From Cardiobacteriaceae bacterium (GTDB lineage Bacteria; Pseudomonadota; Gammaproteobacteria; Cardiobacteriales; Cardiobacteriaceae), in the NCBI GenBank assembly GCA_017934275.1, contig JAGBJT010000008.1, positions 1 to 64,000 of the forward strand: DNA of 64,000 bases, in the 5' to 3' direction. Below, piece after piece: positions 24,491 through 34,392 of the stretch. Each line of letters starts with the position of its first letter. The stretch's first letter is position 1. The translations under genes and the position numbers were made by a program. The notes beneath the pieces are model-generated. The model had not been told where the DNA came from, did no database searches, and was given only the letters and a program-made list of their open reading frames with translations.

Positions 24491-25294
24491 ATGAATACGC
24501 GAATTACAGAAAAATTTCAAAAACTCAAAGCCGAAAACCGTAAAGCATTGATTACATACATTTGCGCAGGCGATCCTGATATACGAAAAACCACCGCCGT
24601 AATGCAATCTTTGGTGAAAAACGGGGCGGATATTTTGGAATTAGGAATTGCTTTTTCTGATCCAGCCGCGGACGGTAAAACCATTCAGGCGGCGAATGAA
24701 AGAGCTTTGGCACGCAATGTTTCATTTGATGATTGTTTGAATGTCGTCCGTGAATTTCGCCAAACCGATACGGATACGCCGATAGTTTTGATGGGATATC
24801 TCAATAGTTTTGAACGCCGCGGTGCTGATATTGCCTTTGAACAAGCGAAAAATAGCGGCGCGGATGCGGTAATTTTGGTGGATTGTCCGATTGAGGCTCT
24901 TCCTGATTATGAGAAATCTTTGCAAAGCGCGCAATTAACCCCAATTCTGCTCTGCTCTCCAACGACCGACGAAGCGCGACAAACAAAAATCGCCGAAAAA
25001 GCAGGCGGTTTTATTTATTTTGTGTCGCTACGGGGAATAACGGGACGAGAGCAAGCCGAAGTTAGCAATGAATTAGTCGAGCAGATTGCCAGATTGCGCG
25101 CTAAAACAGATTTGCCGATTTGTATTGGATTTGGCATTCGCGACGCGGAGACGGCTCGAAAAATGGCGGATTGCGCGGACGGAATAATCATCGGTTCGGC
25201 AATCGTGTCTCGGCTTTATGAAAATCAGGGCGAAAAGATGGCGGAGAAAATCGGTGAATTTGTCGCTGAAATCCGCGCCGCACTTGATGCTTAA
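24491..25294 (+). CDS. trpA: Tryptophan synthase alpha chain
   Basis: Cleaves indole-3-glycerol phosphate to indole. The catalytic Glu is in ILELGIAFSDP (near 50) and the catalytic Asp in DPAADGKTIQ (near 61). The usual GVPFSDP..DGPTIQ signature is altered to GIAFSDP..DGKTIQ, which is conservative but unusual. The phosphate-binding end GFGIRDAETA and GIIIGSAIV is present. 267 aa, normal. accD follows after about 95 bases. Confidence 0.96.
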   Translation: MNTRITEKFQKLKAENRKALITYICAGDPDIRKTTAVMQSLVKNGADILELGIAFSDPAADGKTIQAANERALARNVSFDDCLNVVREFRQTDTDTPIVLMGYLNSFERRGADIAFEQAKNSGADAVILVDCPIEALPDYEKSLQSAQLTPILLCSPTTDEARQTKIAEKAGGFIYFVSLRGITGREQAEVSNELVEQIARLRAKTDLPICIGFGIRDAETARKMADCADGIIIGSAIVSRLYENQGEKMAEKIGEFVAEIRAALDA

Positions 25295-25388
25295 CTACAA
25301 CTTTCAGCACAGTTTTAACTTGAATGCAGTGCTTCGACTGCTAATCAAAAAAATTCCAAATATTTCAATCCGCGATGAGGAGCAATAA

Positions 25389-26525
25389 ATGAGCTGGTTT
25401 GACAACTTAATTCCCAGAATAAAAACTCGCGACAAAACTCAACAAGTTCCTGACGGCTTATGGCTGAAATGCGCTGGCTGCGACCATACTCTTTACCGCC
25501 AAGATGCGGAAAAAAATCAAATGGTTTGCCCGCATTGCGGACACCATATGCGGATAAAAGCGCGGCAACGCTTATTAAATCTCTTCGATAAAAATTGTGA
25601 AAAACGAGAAATCGGCAAAGATTTGCAACCTGCCGACTTTTTGAAATTCAAAGATCAAAAACGCTACAAAGACCGCATCGCCGCCGCACAGAAAAAATCC
25701 AACGAAAACGACGCTTTAATCGTGATGGAAGGCGATATTTTCGGAAGAAGATTTACCGCCGCAGCTTTTGAATTCGAATTTATGGGCGGTTCGATGGGCT
25801 CGGTTGTTGGTGAAAAATTCGTGCGCGGAGTGGAAAACGCAATTCTTCACGAAACACCGTTTATTTGCTTTGCCGCATCAGGTGGCGCAAGAATGCAGGA
25901 AGGTCTTACATCTTTAATGCAAATGGCAAAAACTTCCGCCGCACTCACCGAACTTTCTAAATCTCGCTTACCGTTTATTTCCGTGCTCACCGATCCGACA
26001 ATGGGCGGAGTTTCCGCTTCATTTGCAATGCTCGGCGATGTCATCGTGGCAGAACCGAATGCTTTGATTGGCTTCGCAGGACCGCGGGTTATCGAGCAAA
26101 CGGTGCGGGAAAAGCTCCCCGAAGGATTTCAGCGCAGCGAATTTTTGCTAAAAACGGGAGCTATCGATTGCATCATTTCCCGTAAAGAGATGCGGATAGA
26201 GCTTGCCAAAATCGCGGCAATGTTGATGCAGCAAACCGCGCCTGATATTACAGATGAAGAACCAATTACCACGCCGCAACCGCAATTACCAGCACCAGAA
26301 GATAAGGTGGAAGAAAAAGCGGTAAATCAAGCGGCAAATGAAGCAGAAAAACCGTCGGAAACCGTGAGCACGAGCGATAAAGCAGAAGAACAAACGCAAA
26401 GCGGTGAAGTAAATAATTCTGCCGAACAAGTTGTCGCGGAACCAGCGGACACGGATAAAACTGCTGAGACTACGACTGACACATCACCGCTTTCTGCAAT
26501 ATCCGCAACTAGCGAAGAAAAATAA
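25389..26525 (+). CDS. accD: Acetyl-CoA carboxylase carboxyltransferase subunit beta
   Basis: Transfers CO2 from biotin to acetyl-CoA in fatty-acid synthesis, together with AccA. An N-terminal zinc ribbon (CAGC...CPHC, residues about 28-50) and a crotonase-fold core with [12 protein letters not shown] and [12 protein letters not shown] are intact. E. coli AccD is 304 aa; this one is 378 aa because of a C-terminal tail of about 90 residues rich in E, P, T, S and A, probably disordered. The start has a GAGGAG site. trpBA-accD-folC-dedD is a well-known proteobacterial order. Confidence 0.96.
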   Translation: MSWFDNLIPRIKTRDKTQQVPDGLWLKCAGCDHTLYRQDAEKNQMVCPHCGHHMRIKARQRLLNLFDKNCEKREIGKDLQPADFLKFKDQKRYKDRIAAAQKKSNENDALIVMEGDIFGRRFTAAAFEFEFMGGSMGSVVGEKFVRGVENAILHETPFICFAASGGARMQEGLTSLMQMAKTSAALTELSKSRLPFISVLTDPTMGGVSASFAMLGDVIVAEPNALIGFAGPRVIEQTVREKLPEGFQRSEFLLKTGAIDCIISRKEMRIELAKIAAMLMQQTAPDITDEEPITTPQPQLPAPEDKVEEKAVNQAANEAEKPSETVSTSDKAEEQTQSGEVNNSAEQVVAEPADTDKTAETTTDTSPLSAISATSEEK

Positions 26526-26544
26526 AAATTTATTGAGCGGATAA

Positions 26545-27825
26545 ATGATTGACTTCAAAACTTGCCGCAGCTTAGAAGATTGGCTAATCGCGCAAGAGGC
26601 AAATCATCACAAAGCTTGGGATTTAGGGCTTGCTCGCATTAGCGAAGTTTGGAAGAGGCTTGGCGCACCGAAAATCGCGGATTTTGTGATAAGCGTCGCT
26701 GGCACAAACGGGAAAGGAAGTTGCGTTTGCTGGTCAGAGGCAATTTGTCGGGCAGCGGGAATTTCTATCGCATCGTTTTCTTCTCCGCATTTGCTTGATT
26801 ACCGCGAAAGAATTCGTTTCGACGGTGAAAAAGTATCCGCCCCCGTTCTGATTAAAGCTTTTGAAAAAATCGATGCCGCGCGCCGTGAAATTTCTTTGAG
26901 TTTTTTTGAATGGTCGGCATTGGCGGCATTTTTACTGATGGCAGAGAAAAAACCGCAAATTGCCGTATTGGAAGTCGGTCTCGGCGGACGCTTGGACGCG
27001 GTAAATATGCTTGATGCGGATGCGGCAATTTTTACGCGGATCGGATTAGACCATCAAGATTGGCTCGGCGACACAATCGAAAAAATCGCGCTGGAAAAAG
27101 CAGGAATTATGCGAGCTGGGCAACGCATCGCCATTGCTTATCAAAATCCGCCTGCCAATTTCTTAAACGCTGCGAAAGAAAAATCAGAGCGAATTTGGAT
27201 TTACGGTCAGGACATCGATACCGAATTTAGCAATGAAGATAAAACTCAAATCAGAACCGATGTTTTGGGAGAAGAAATAAAGCTGTCTGCACCGAAATAT
27301 TTGCTTGGAAAACATCAACTCGGGCATTTTGCGGCTTGTGCGGCGGTGATAAATGAAAAATTCCCGTTAAATCAAGAAATTCTCGAACAGGCAAGTCTTC
27401 ACGCAAAAAACTTCGGACGGCTCACGACGGTTAGAGAAAATCCCGAAATATTGATTGATGTTGCGCATAACGAAGATAGCGCGGAAGTTTTAGCCGATTT
27501 TTTGGCAGAAAAAAGAACAAAAATGCACGGCAAAATCATTGCCGTCTGCGCAATGCTTAAAGATAAAGACCAAAAAGCCGTGTTTAGAAAATTGCAAAAT
27601 CAGATTGATTTATGGTTTTTTGCAAGTCTCGATGGAAACCGCGGTGATACGGCAGAAAATTTGGCAGAAAACGCAAAGTCTGCGGGTATAAATCAGGAAA
27701 AAATAAATATTTCTACCGATGTTGAGCAGGCGGTAAAAACGGCAAAGGCGCGTTTGAGAGAAGATGATTTATTAGTAATTACGGGCTCTTTTGTAACCGT
27801 AGGAAAATTTTTAGATACAAAATAA
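26545..27825 (+). CDS. folC: Bifunctional dihydrofolate/folylpolyglutamate synthase
   Basis: Adds glutamate to dihydropteroate and polyglutamylates folates. A 426-aa Mur-ligase-type enzyme with the ATP loop VAGTNGKGS near 51, SSPHLLDYRERIR near 77, LEVGLGGRLDAVN near 139 and the C-terminal IDVAHNEDSAEV block. It follows accD by 19 bases and precedes dedD by 24 bases. Confidence 0.94.
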   Translation: MIDFKTCRSLEDWLIAQEANHHKAWDLGLARISEVWKRLGAPKIADFVISVAGTNGKGSCVCWSEAICRAAGISIASFSSPHLLDYRERIRFDGEKVSAPVLIKAFEKIDAARREISLSFFEWSALAAFLLMAEKKPQIAVLEVGLGGRLDAVNMLDADAAIFTRIGLDHQDWLGDTIEKIALEKAGIMRAGQRIAIAYQNPPANFLNAAKEKSERIWIYGQDIDTEFSNEDKTQIRTDVLGEEIKLSAPKYLLGKHQLGHFAACAAVINEKFPLNQEILEQASLHAKNFGRLTTVRENPEILIDVAHNEDSAEVLADFLAEKRTKMHGKIIAVCAMLKDKDQKAVFRKLQNQIDLWFFASLDGNRGDTAENLAENAKSAGINQEKINISTDVEQAVKTAKARLREDDLLVITGSFVTVGKFLDTK

Positions 27826-27849
27826 CGAAATTTCAGGGAACTTATAACA

Positions 27850-28908
27850 ATGAACAACAACAATCCGTTTAATCGAAATCCACAAAATCCGCAAGGAAAT
27901 ATGCAAACCAACCGTCCGCCGCAATACGGACAACAAAATCAGCAATATCAGCAACAAGCACCGTTCGGACAGCAAAATCAGCAGCAGGCACCGAATATGT
28001 TTGATAGACCACCGCAAACTCCCACTAAACTGAAATTTCACCCCAGCCCCTTGCAGTCAAAAATTGTGGGATTTGTCGTGCTTGCAATTGCGGGATTTTT
28101 AATGGGACGGGCGTGGCTTAAACCTGAAATTCCCGAAGAATTACAAAATTACGGCAATCCATCACCGACCGTTCCCGTAAATAACCGTGTGCCAGAAGTT
28201 AAAAAACCAGCTCCTAATCCACAAGAACCGATTGTGCTTTCTAGTTTGCAGGAAATGGAAAGCGATAACGGTGCACCGCCGCCTGCTTTGGAAAACCCCA
28301 ATGCACAAAACTCGAATTCAGCAAATCAAGCCACAATTACTCCAAATCTGCGTGCGAATAATCCGACGACAACAACCGCGCCAGTTGTAATTGAACCAGA
28401 AGCGGTAGAAGAAGAACCGCAAGTTACGCAAACCGCAAATAAAGAAGAGCAAAGAAAGAAAGAAGAACAAGCACGGCGCGAGCGCGAGAAAAAACAAGCC
28501 GAAGCTAAAAAACAACAGCAAAAGAAAAAAGAAGAACAAGCGCGGCGCGAACGGGAGAAAAAACAAGCCGAAGCTCGCCGTAAAGAAGCCGATAAAAAAG
28601 CTGCCGAGAAAAAACAAGCTGAAAAGAAAAAAGCTCCGCCAGCTCCGAAATTAGAACTCACTTCCAATAAATCTAATAATCAGACAAGCAATGCAAAAAA
28701 AAGCGAAAAAGCCGACAAATGGATTTATGTCGGGGTTTATGCCAAAAAGGAAAATGTTGATAGAGCGGTCGCTCGTTTGCGTAAAAATAATTTTCCCGTG
28801 AAAGTTGCAACATTGAAAGACGGTAAAACTCGGGTGTCGGTTGGACCGTATCGTGATAGCGAAGTTGCTGGAATTCGCAAAAAATTAAATGCGATCGGCG
28901 GTTTTTAA
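27850..28908 (+). CDS. dedD: DedD-like SPOR-domain cell-division protein
   Basis: A 352-aa protein. The N-terminal ~55 residues are N/Q/P-rich, then one membrane helix (about 76-94), a proline-rich and then K/E/A/R-rich charged helix with two repeats of EEQARREREKKQAEA (about 198-245), and a C-terminal SPOR domain (from WIYVGVYAKKENVDRA to the end) that binds denuded septal peptidoglycan. Position after folC equals dedD in E. coli, but this one is longer (E. coli 220 aa). cvpA, usually next, is 24 kb away at 52934. A terminator follows at once. Confidence 0.82.
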   Translation: MNNNNPFNRNPQNPQGNMQTNRPPQYGQQNQQYQQQAPFGQQNQQQAPNMFDRPPQTPTKLKFHPSPLQSKIVGFVVLAIAGFLMGRAWLKPEIPEELQNYGNPSPTVPVNNRVPEVKKPAPNPQEPIVLSSLQEMESDNGAPPPALENPNAQNSNSANQATITPNLRANNPTTTTAPVVIEPEAVEEEPQVTQTANKEEQRKKEEQARREREKKQAEAKKQQQKKKEEQARREREKKQAEARRKEADKKAAEKKQAEKKKAPPAPKLELTSNKSNNQTSNAKKSEKADKWIYVGVYAKKENVDRAVARLRKNNFPVKVATLKDGKTRVSVGPYRDSEVAGIRKKLNAIGGF

Positions 28909-28921
28909 TAAATTGAAATAA

Positions 28922-28947
28922 ATGGGGAGAAAAACTCCCCGTTTTTT
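28922..28947 (+). terminator. Terminator after dedD
   Basis: Stem GGGGAG/CTCCCC with a five-A loop followed by G and six T. It closes the trp-acc-fol-ded unit before purC. Confidence 0.85.
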
Positions 28948-28978
28948 ATGGATTGTTTATTTTTTTAAGGAATATCTC

Positions 28979-29692
28979 GTGAAAAAAGAACTGATTTATA
29001 CAGGTAAGGCAAAGGCGGTTTTTGCTACCGATAAAGCTGATGAAGTAATCATTCACTACAACGACGATGCAACCGCTGGTAACGGTGCAAAACACGAAAT
29101 TATTGCGGACAAAGGCATTCTTAATTGTGCGATTACCGCTTTGATTTATCAGGAATTAAACCGCGCTGGAATTAGCACGCACTTTGTAGAAAAGCTTTCC
29201 GAACGCGAGCAATTGTGCAAAAAAGTTGAGATTGTTCCCTTGGAAGTTATCGTCCGTAATGTGATTGCAGGCTCAATGGCGAAAAGATTAGGTATCGAAG
29301 AAGGAACGATAGCGCGCGAGCCGATTTTGGAATTTTGTTACAAAAATGACGCGCTCGGTGATCCACTTATTAACGATGACCACGCGCTTGCGATAAATGC
29401 GGCAAATCGAGAAGAAATCGCCGAAATCCGTAAGCAGGCAATGGCGGTAAATCAAGTGCTCATCAGAATTTTTAGCGCAATTGATATCCGCTTAATTGAT
29501 TTCAAAATCGAATTCGGTCGCACGGCGGAGGGAAAAATCATTCTTGCCGATGAAATTAGCCCTGACACTTGCCGACTTTGGAATGCCAGCGATAACTCGA
29601 AAATGGATAAAGACCGTTTCCGTCGCGATTTAGGCGGTTTGACCGAAGCGTATCAAGAAGTTTTAGCGCGGCTGGAAAACTCTTTGCGGTGA
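28979..29692 (+). CDS. purC: Phosphoribosylaminoimidazole-succinocarboxamide synthase
   Basis: Makes SAICAR in purine synthesis. I place the start at GTG 28979 ([12 protein letters not shown]), preceded by TAAGGA, which gives 237 aa, equal to E. coli PurC; an in-frame ATG at 28922 lies before the terminator and is unlikely. Blocks [25 protein letters not shown] and the [13 protein letters not shown] motif are present. purM follows 3 bases after the stop. Confidence 0.96.
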   Translation: MKKELIYTGKAKAVFATDKADEVIIHYNDDATAGNGAKHEIIADKGILNCAITALIYQELNRAGISTHFVEKLSEREQLCKKVEIVPLEVIVRNVIAGSMAKRLGIEEGTIAREPILEFCYKNDALGDPLINDDHALAINAANREEIAEIRKQAMAVNQVLIRIFSAIDIRLIDFKIEFGRTAEGKIILADEISPDTCRLWNASDNSKMDKDRFRRDLGGLTEAYQEVLARLENSLR

Positions 29693-29695
29693 TGT

Positions 29696-30712
29696 ATGAC
29701 AAATAACGGTAAAACAGATTACAAATCCGCGGGAGTTGATAAGGAAGCGGGTTATCAGGCGGTAGATTTAATCCGCAAACTTGCCGCTTCAACGCACAAT
29801 CCACGAGTTCTAGGCGGCATCGGTTCATTCGGTGCTTTTTATGATTTATCGGGATACCGCGAACCAGTTTTAGTTTCGGGCACGGACGGTGTCGGGACGA
29901 AATTAAAAATCGCGTTTGCACTCAATAAATACGACACAATCGGTATCGATGCCGTTGCAATGTGCGTCAATGACATACTCTGCCACGGTGCTGCACCGCA
30001 ATTTTTCCTCGATTATTTGGCTTGCGGCAAACTCTCACCCGAAATTGCCGCCGAAATTGTGAAGGGAATTAGCGAAGGTTGCCGCCAAGCAAATTGCGCT
30101 TTAATCGGCGGTGAAACGGCGGAAATGCCAGGTTTTTATCAGGAAGGCGAGTATGACATTGCAGGATTTGCCGTCGGAGTGGTGGAAAAATCCGAACTAA
30201 TTGACGGTAAAAAAGTGCAAGACGGCGATGTTTTAATCGGTCTGCCGTCAAGCGGTTTTCATTCCAATGGTTTTTCGCTTCTGCGCAAAATTTTTCCTGA
30301 TTTTTCAAAGACTTATGACGGTAAAACGGTAGGAGAAATTCTTCTTACTCCCACCAAAATTTATGTTAGAGATGTACTTGCGGCACTTCAAAAATTCGAA
30401 ATAAATTCTCTTGCTCACATCACGGGCGGCGGTTTGCCTGAAAATTTGCCGCGCGCATACGGTGATGAATTTTGCGCTGTGATTGAAGCTAGCACGCTTC
30501 CTAAACTTCCGCTGATGGACGAAATACAAAAAACCGTTGATAAGGCGGAATGCTTCGGAACTTTCAATATGGGAGTTGGTTTTGTGATGATTGCAGCAGC
30601 TAAAGATGCCGAAAATATTGTTGCTGATTTTGCTTCTCGCGGTGAAAAAGCAATTTTGATGGGAAAAATCAAACAACGCACGAACGCGGAAGAGAAAATT
30701 CTTATCGTCTAG
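29696..30712 (+). CDS. purM: Phosphoribosylformylglycinamidine cyclo-ligase
   Basis: Closes the imidazole ring of AIR. A 338-aa ATP-grasp-unrelated PurM-fold enzyme. The GTDGVGTKLKIA block near 62, the AMCVNDILCHGAAPQFFLDY block near 84 and GGETAEMPGFY near 138 are all conserved. It forms an operon with purC; purN, the usual partner, is absent. A terminator follows at 30765. Confidence 0.97.
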   Translation: MTNNGKTDYKSAGVDKEAGYQAVDLIRKLAASTHNPRVLGGIGSFGAFYDLSGYREPVLVSGTDGVGTKLKIAFALNKYDTIGIDAVAMCVNDILCHGAAPQFFLDYLACGKLSPEIAAEIVKGISEGCRQANCALIGGETAEMPGFYQEGEYDIAGFAVGVVEKSELIDGKKVQDGDVLIGLPSSGFHSNGFSLLRKIFPDFSKTYDGKTVGEILLTPTKIYVRDVLAALQKFEINSLAHITGGGLPENLPRAYGDEFCAVIEASTLPKLPLMDEIQKTVDKAECFGTFNMGVGFVMIAAAKDAENIVADFASRGEKAILMGKIKQRTNAEEKILIV

Positions 30713-30764
30713 ACCAGTAACTTGCAAAGATATTTTTCAATCAAATTCATCTTTTAATACTCCA

Positions 30765-30801
30765 AGCCTTGCGCCAACTTGCGTTAGGCTATTTTTTTTT
30801 G
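30765..30801 (+). terminator. Terminator after purM
   Basis: An imperfect hairpin closed by AGCCT/AGGCT with an inner CGC/GCG pair is followed by ten T. It lies just before the DUF2130 gene. Confidence 0.75.
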
Positions 30802-30815
30802 CAAGGAAAATCAAA

Positions 30816-32087
30816 ATGCAAATAACTTGTCCGCATTGCAATGAAATTATTTCATTAGATCAAAATTTAGTAGTCGAAATAATGCAGAAAATCCGTGATG
30901 AAGCATTTAATGAAGAATTAGAAAAACGCTTATCCGATGAAATACAAAAAGAGCAACAACGGTATAACTTAATGCTGCAAAATGAGTTACAAAAAAAGGA
31001 AATAGAGTGCAAAAATTCTTTTGCGAAAAGGGAAAAAGAATTAGAGCAGACTATTAGCGGATTACACACAAGAGTGCAAATAATACAGTCGCATATTGAT
31101 GAAAAACTTAATTTAGCGGTAAAAAATAAAGAATTAGAGTGCAACAGCCAATTTGCCGCAAAAGAGCAGGAAATGCAGGGAAAAATTTTAAGTCTGCAAA
31201 ACAAAATCACAGCTGACGAAGAGCTAAATCAAATTAAATTCCAAACCGCATTAGAAAGCGAGCGGCAGAAATTCGCAATAGCACTCAAACAAACTCAAGA
31301 TGAACTCAATTATTACAAGGATTTCAAATCAAGATTAAATATCAAGCTTGTCGGTGAAAGTTTAGAGCAACACTGCTTAATCGAATTTAACAAAATGCGG
31401 GCATTGCTTCCAGGGAATGTTTATTTTGAAAAAGACAATGAGGTGATTTCAGGCTCAAAGGCCGATTTTATTTACCGCGAGAGTGATGAAAATAATGTCG
31501 AAATTATTTCAATTATTTTTGAAATGAAAAATGAATTGGAAGAGAGCAAAACCAAACACCGTAACGAAGAATTTTTGGCGAAATTAGATAAAGATAGAGC
31601 AAATAAAAATTGTGAATATGCAGTGCTCGTGTCGCTTTTGGAAGCAGATAATGATTTTTATAACGCGGGGATTGTGATGAGCTACCGTTATCCAAAAATG
31701 TTTGTAATTCGACCGCAGTTTTTTATCCCTTTAATCAGCATTTTAAGAAATACCGCAATGAATACTTTAAGTGCTAAAAAGGCTTTAATTGAACAGCAAA
31801 ACCGTAATATCGATATTACAAATTTCGAGGAAAGCTTAAATAAATTCAAAAAAGAATTCGGCTACAACTACGAACAGGCAAGTAAAAAATTTCAAAATGC
31901 AATTGATGAAATCGACAAAACTATCGACCATCTGCAAAAAGTTAAGGAAAATTTACTCTCGTCAGGCAAGCAATTACGCTTGGCAAACGATAAAACTGAA
32001 AAATTAACAATTAAGAAATTAACTAGAAACAATCCCACAATGAAACAGGCTTTTCGGGAATTGCAAAATGAAGAAGATGAGGACTAA
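30816..32087 (+). CDS. DUF2130 family coiled-coil protein with nuclease-like core
   Basis: A 423-aa protein starting with a CPHC mini zinc knuckle-like pair (residues 5-8), then a long charged coiled coil (about 25-175), then the DUF2130 domain with DFKSRLNIKLVGESLEQH, a GSKADFIYRE block, and IIFEMKNE. The D...ExK arrangement (ADFIY...FEMK) looks like a PD-(D/E)XK nuclease core; that is inference. The function of the family is unknown. It stands alone between two terminators. Confidence 0.78.
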   Translation: MQITCPHCNEIISLDQNLVVEIMQKIRDEAFNEELEKRLSDEIQKEQQRYNLMLQNELQKKEIECKNSFAKREKELEQTISGLHTRVQIIQSHIDEKLNLAVKNKELECNSQFAAKEQEMQGKILSLQNKITADEELNQIKFQTALESERQKFAIALKQTQDELNYYKDFKSRLNIKLVGESLEQHCLIEFNKMRALLPGNVYFEKDNEVISGSKADFIYRESDENNVEIISIIFEMKNELEESKTKHRNEEFLAKLDKDRANKNCEYAVLVSLLEADNDFYNAGIVMSYRYPKMFVIRPQFFIPLISILRNTAMNTLSAKKALIEQQNRNIDITNFEESLNKFKKEFGYNYEQASKKFQNAIDEIDKTIDHLQKVKENLLSSGKQLRLANDKTEKLTIKKLTRNNPTMKQAFRELQNEEDED

Positions 32088-32103
32088 TTTATAAAAAACA
32101 GGC

Positions 32104-32136
32104 AAAAAAATACCGCCAAAAAACGGCGGTATTTTT
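32104..32136. terminator. Bidirectional terminator
   Basis: Stem TACCGCC/GGCGGTA with a seven-base loop, an A-run on the left and a T-run on the right. It serves the DUF2130 gene (+) and the FimX-like gene (-), which converge here. Confidence 0.8.
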
Positions 32137-32155
32137 ATGTAAGAGTGCAAAAATT

Positions 32156-34219
32156 TTAGAACAACGGTTCGGAAAAATCGAATTCAAAGTTATCCATCGG
32201 AGGAACAAGTCCGTCGCCTTGCACAAGTTGTAATTCATATGGAAAGACATGCGAAAGTTGCGCAGGAGAATCCATATTTGCAACGATAAGTTCAATATCG
32301 TGCTCTTCGGCATATTCCTTAATTTTGCTCATAAATTGGAATTCTTCTTGGTCTTCTAATGTGTCAATTTCATTCATATCAAGCTTCAACACATTTGGCT
32401 TAACACGGTTGAATATTTCCTCTACATTTTCATCGTAAATTCCGACAGCAGAAATTGCCAATTTCGCACCAAGCGGACGCATTCTGTCAATCAAAGCTTT
32501 TGCGCCAGAGAAGGTTTCATTTGCCGCATCAAGCGAAATATCCAAAACCACTTGCGTCGGCGAAACCCCCGTTCCAACCAGCTGACTTTCCAACCATTCT
32601 GGGAAAGTTTCATCATCAAGCGCATCGTATGCAAGCGGAAGATGAATTTGCACCTTGCTTTGGTCGCCCGTGTATGAAAGTAAATCGGAGCAGAATTGTG
32701 CAATTTTTTGCCGTTCCATTTTTCTTGCCAGCTGGAAGCGGTTGGCATATTGCAGCAGAACATCAAGTTCGATTTCTTCCTCTTCTTCCTGCGGATTTGG
32801 ATTCGGGAGAATGTTGATTGCGGTTTGATAACGCTCAATTTCGGTCGGTTCGAGGCAGGCAATCGGTTGATATTGATATTTGATGCGGTCGGTATCGATG
32901 AGTTTGTTCAAGAACGCCACTGTTCTTTCTTCTTTACGAGTCATATTCGTGGCGGTCGGTTCGGCAATTCGCTCACCTGATTGGCTTAAAACTAATTGTC
33001 GAGTTGCACGGTAAGAATTGCTTATCAGTTGGTCGTAAGTGCTATTGCGGCGAAGTTCCACCATTCCCGCATAAGTTTGCGGATGAATGAGACGACCGAT
33101 ATTTTCAGGCACAAGTTCATCTAAATTGCTCACAATGCCTTTAATTCTGGAAATTGCTTGTTCTTTATCACCAGCAAGCCAGATAATCAGGGCATCGTCG
33201 GTAATTCTTGCCATTTCGGTCGAAGCAGGAAGCAGTCTTTGTGCGGTATCGGCAACGGCGGTAATCAAAATTTCTGCCGCTTTGAAACCATCTTTTTGCA
33301 GAACTTCGCGGTAATTTTCTGCCCATAAATACACAAAACAACCGAGAAAATCGCTCTCCGCCCGTTCCTGATTTTGCCGAATAGAAGCACGCAAAACACT
33401 CGGACTTGGCAAACCAGTGCTGGGATCAACACCGCCGCCAGAACCGCCAGCCGATTGATCGCGTAAATACATTTCTAATGCAGGATTGCCGTCGTAAATA
33501 ACTTTATGAACATAAGTTGTAAATTCCAACTTGCCTTGTTCATAGTCGATAAATTCCAGAGTTGCCGCAGGGACGATATCTTTATCTTTGGCAAGCTTCA
33601 TCATTTCTTTGAGCGGCTTTTCCGTCTTAATCGGCACGAACTGCATAATTGTTACTTCTTCCAAATGCTCGGCATTCGGCAGTTTGAAAGCTTTATGAAA
33701 TGCTGGATTGGCGTTCAAGAATAATCCGTCTTGTAAGTAACAAACTGGATCAGGAACATCGAGGAATAGGCGGTCATATCTTTGAGCAATATTTTTGTAA
33801 TTTGCTTCTAATGTGCTTAATTGTTCTGCTTGTTTTACAGGTGTCATAATTTGCTGCACAGCACGAATTGCCGAAAGCAGATGTTTGCGGTTGAGAACAA
33901 AGTTTGCACCTTGTTTAATGAGTTCGTCGTTATTGCCAGTCCAGCTATCTTGGGTGATGGCGATGATGGGAATTTGTTCTTCTCTTGGCAAAAGACGAAT
34001 AAGCCGTTCAACGGTGATAGTAAGACTTGGTTCGACTGTAATTGCAACAAAATTTGGGCTAAAAGATTTCAGTACTCCTTCGATGTCCTCAATCATTTCG
34101 GCGCGTTTTTCTTCTACGGTAAAGAAGCGGCTGATGCCTTTACGGAAAGCGTGCATCCAATCCATATCCTGACCGACGAGCAGAAATTTCGCCTGTTGTA
34201 ATTCGTTTTCTTGTGCCAT
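32156..34219 (-). CDS. FimX-like protein: degenerate REC-PAS-GGDEF-EAL
   Basis: A 687-aa protein (ATG 34219, MAQENELQQ, with AGGA upstream; an in-frame TTG 7 codons earlier is weaker). The domains run: receiver-like region without clear phospho-acceptor (about 10-130), PAS-like (140-265, RYDRLFLDVPDPVCYLQDG), GGDEF-like (275-425) with the signature replaced by ARITDDALIIWL, and EAL-like (440-680) starting YQYQPIACLEP but lacking the catalytic EAL triplet. This matches FimX of Pseudomonas and Xanthomonas, a non-catalytic c-di-GMP receptor for type IV pili. No pil genes are in the window, so the link to pili is inference. Confidence 0.78.
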   Translation of the reverse strand: MAQENELQQAKFLLVGQDMDWMHAFRKGISRFFTVEEKRAEMIEDIEGVLKSFSPNFVAITVEPSLTITVERLIRLLPREEQIPIIAITQDSWTGNNDELIKQGANFVLNRKHLLSAIRAVQQIMTPVKQAEQLSTLEANYKNIAQRYDRLFLDVPDPVCYLQDGLFLNANPAFHKAFKLPNAEHLEEVTIMQFVPIKTEKPLKEMMKLAKDKDIVPAATLEFIDYEQGKLEFTTYVHKVIYDGNPALEMYLRDQSAGGSGGGVDPSTGLPSPSVLRASIRQNQERAESDFLGCFVYLWAENYREVLQKDGFKAAEILITAVADTAQRLLPASTEMARITDDALIIWLAGDKEQAISRIKGIVSNLDELVPENIGRLIHPQTYAGMVELRRNSTYDQLISNSYRATRQLVLSQSGERIAEPTATNMTRKEERTVAFLNKLIDTDRIKYQYQPIACLEPTEIERYQTAINILPNPNPQEEEEEIELDVLLQYANRFQLARKMERQKIAQFCSDLLSYTGDQSKVQIHLPLAYDALDDETFPEWLESQLVGTGVSPTQVVLDISLDAANETFSGAKALIDRMRPLGAKLAISAVGIYDENVEEIFNRVKPNVLKLDMNEIDTLEDQEEFQFMSKIKEYAEEHDIELIVANMDSPAQLSHVFPYELQLVQGDGLVPPMDNFEFDFSEPLF

Positions 34220-34392
34220 AAATGTAAATGTCCTAATCAATTGAATATTTAAGAATAAGAATTTGAGTGAAAGCGGGCGATTTTAGCAACTAGCCTGACA
34301 ATGAATTTTGCTTTGATAAATCACTGTAATTTCCCGTTATTTTTTATCTTTTGTCGTATTTTTGTATTTATTTGAAATACAAGTTGTTAGTT

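Noticed and set aside
28198-28700. Long antisense frames in dedD
   Set aside because: They arise from the K/E/Q-rich repeats of dedD read backward (F/L/C-rich), not from real genes.
30816-32087. SMC/RecN-like ATPase
   Set aside because: The long coiled coil suggested it, but there is no Walker A or ABC signature; the C-terminal part matches DUF2130.
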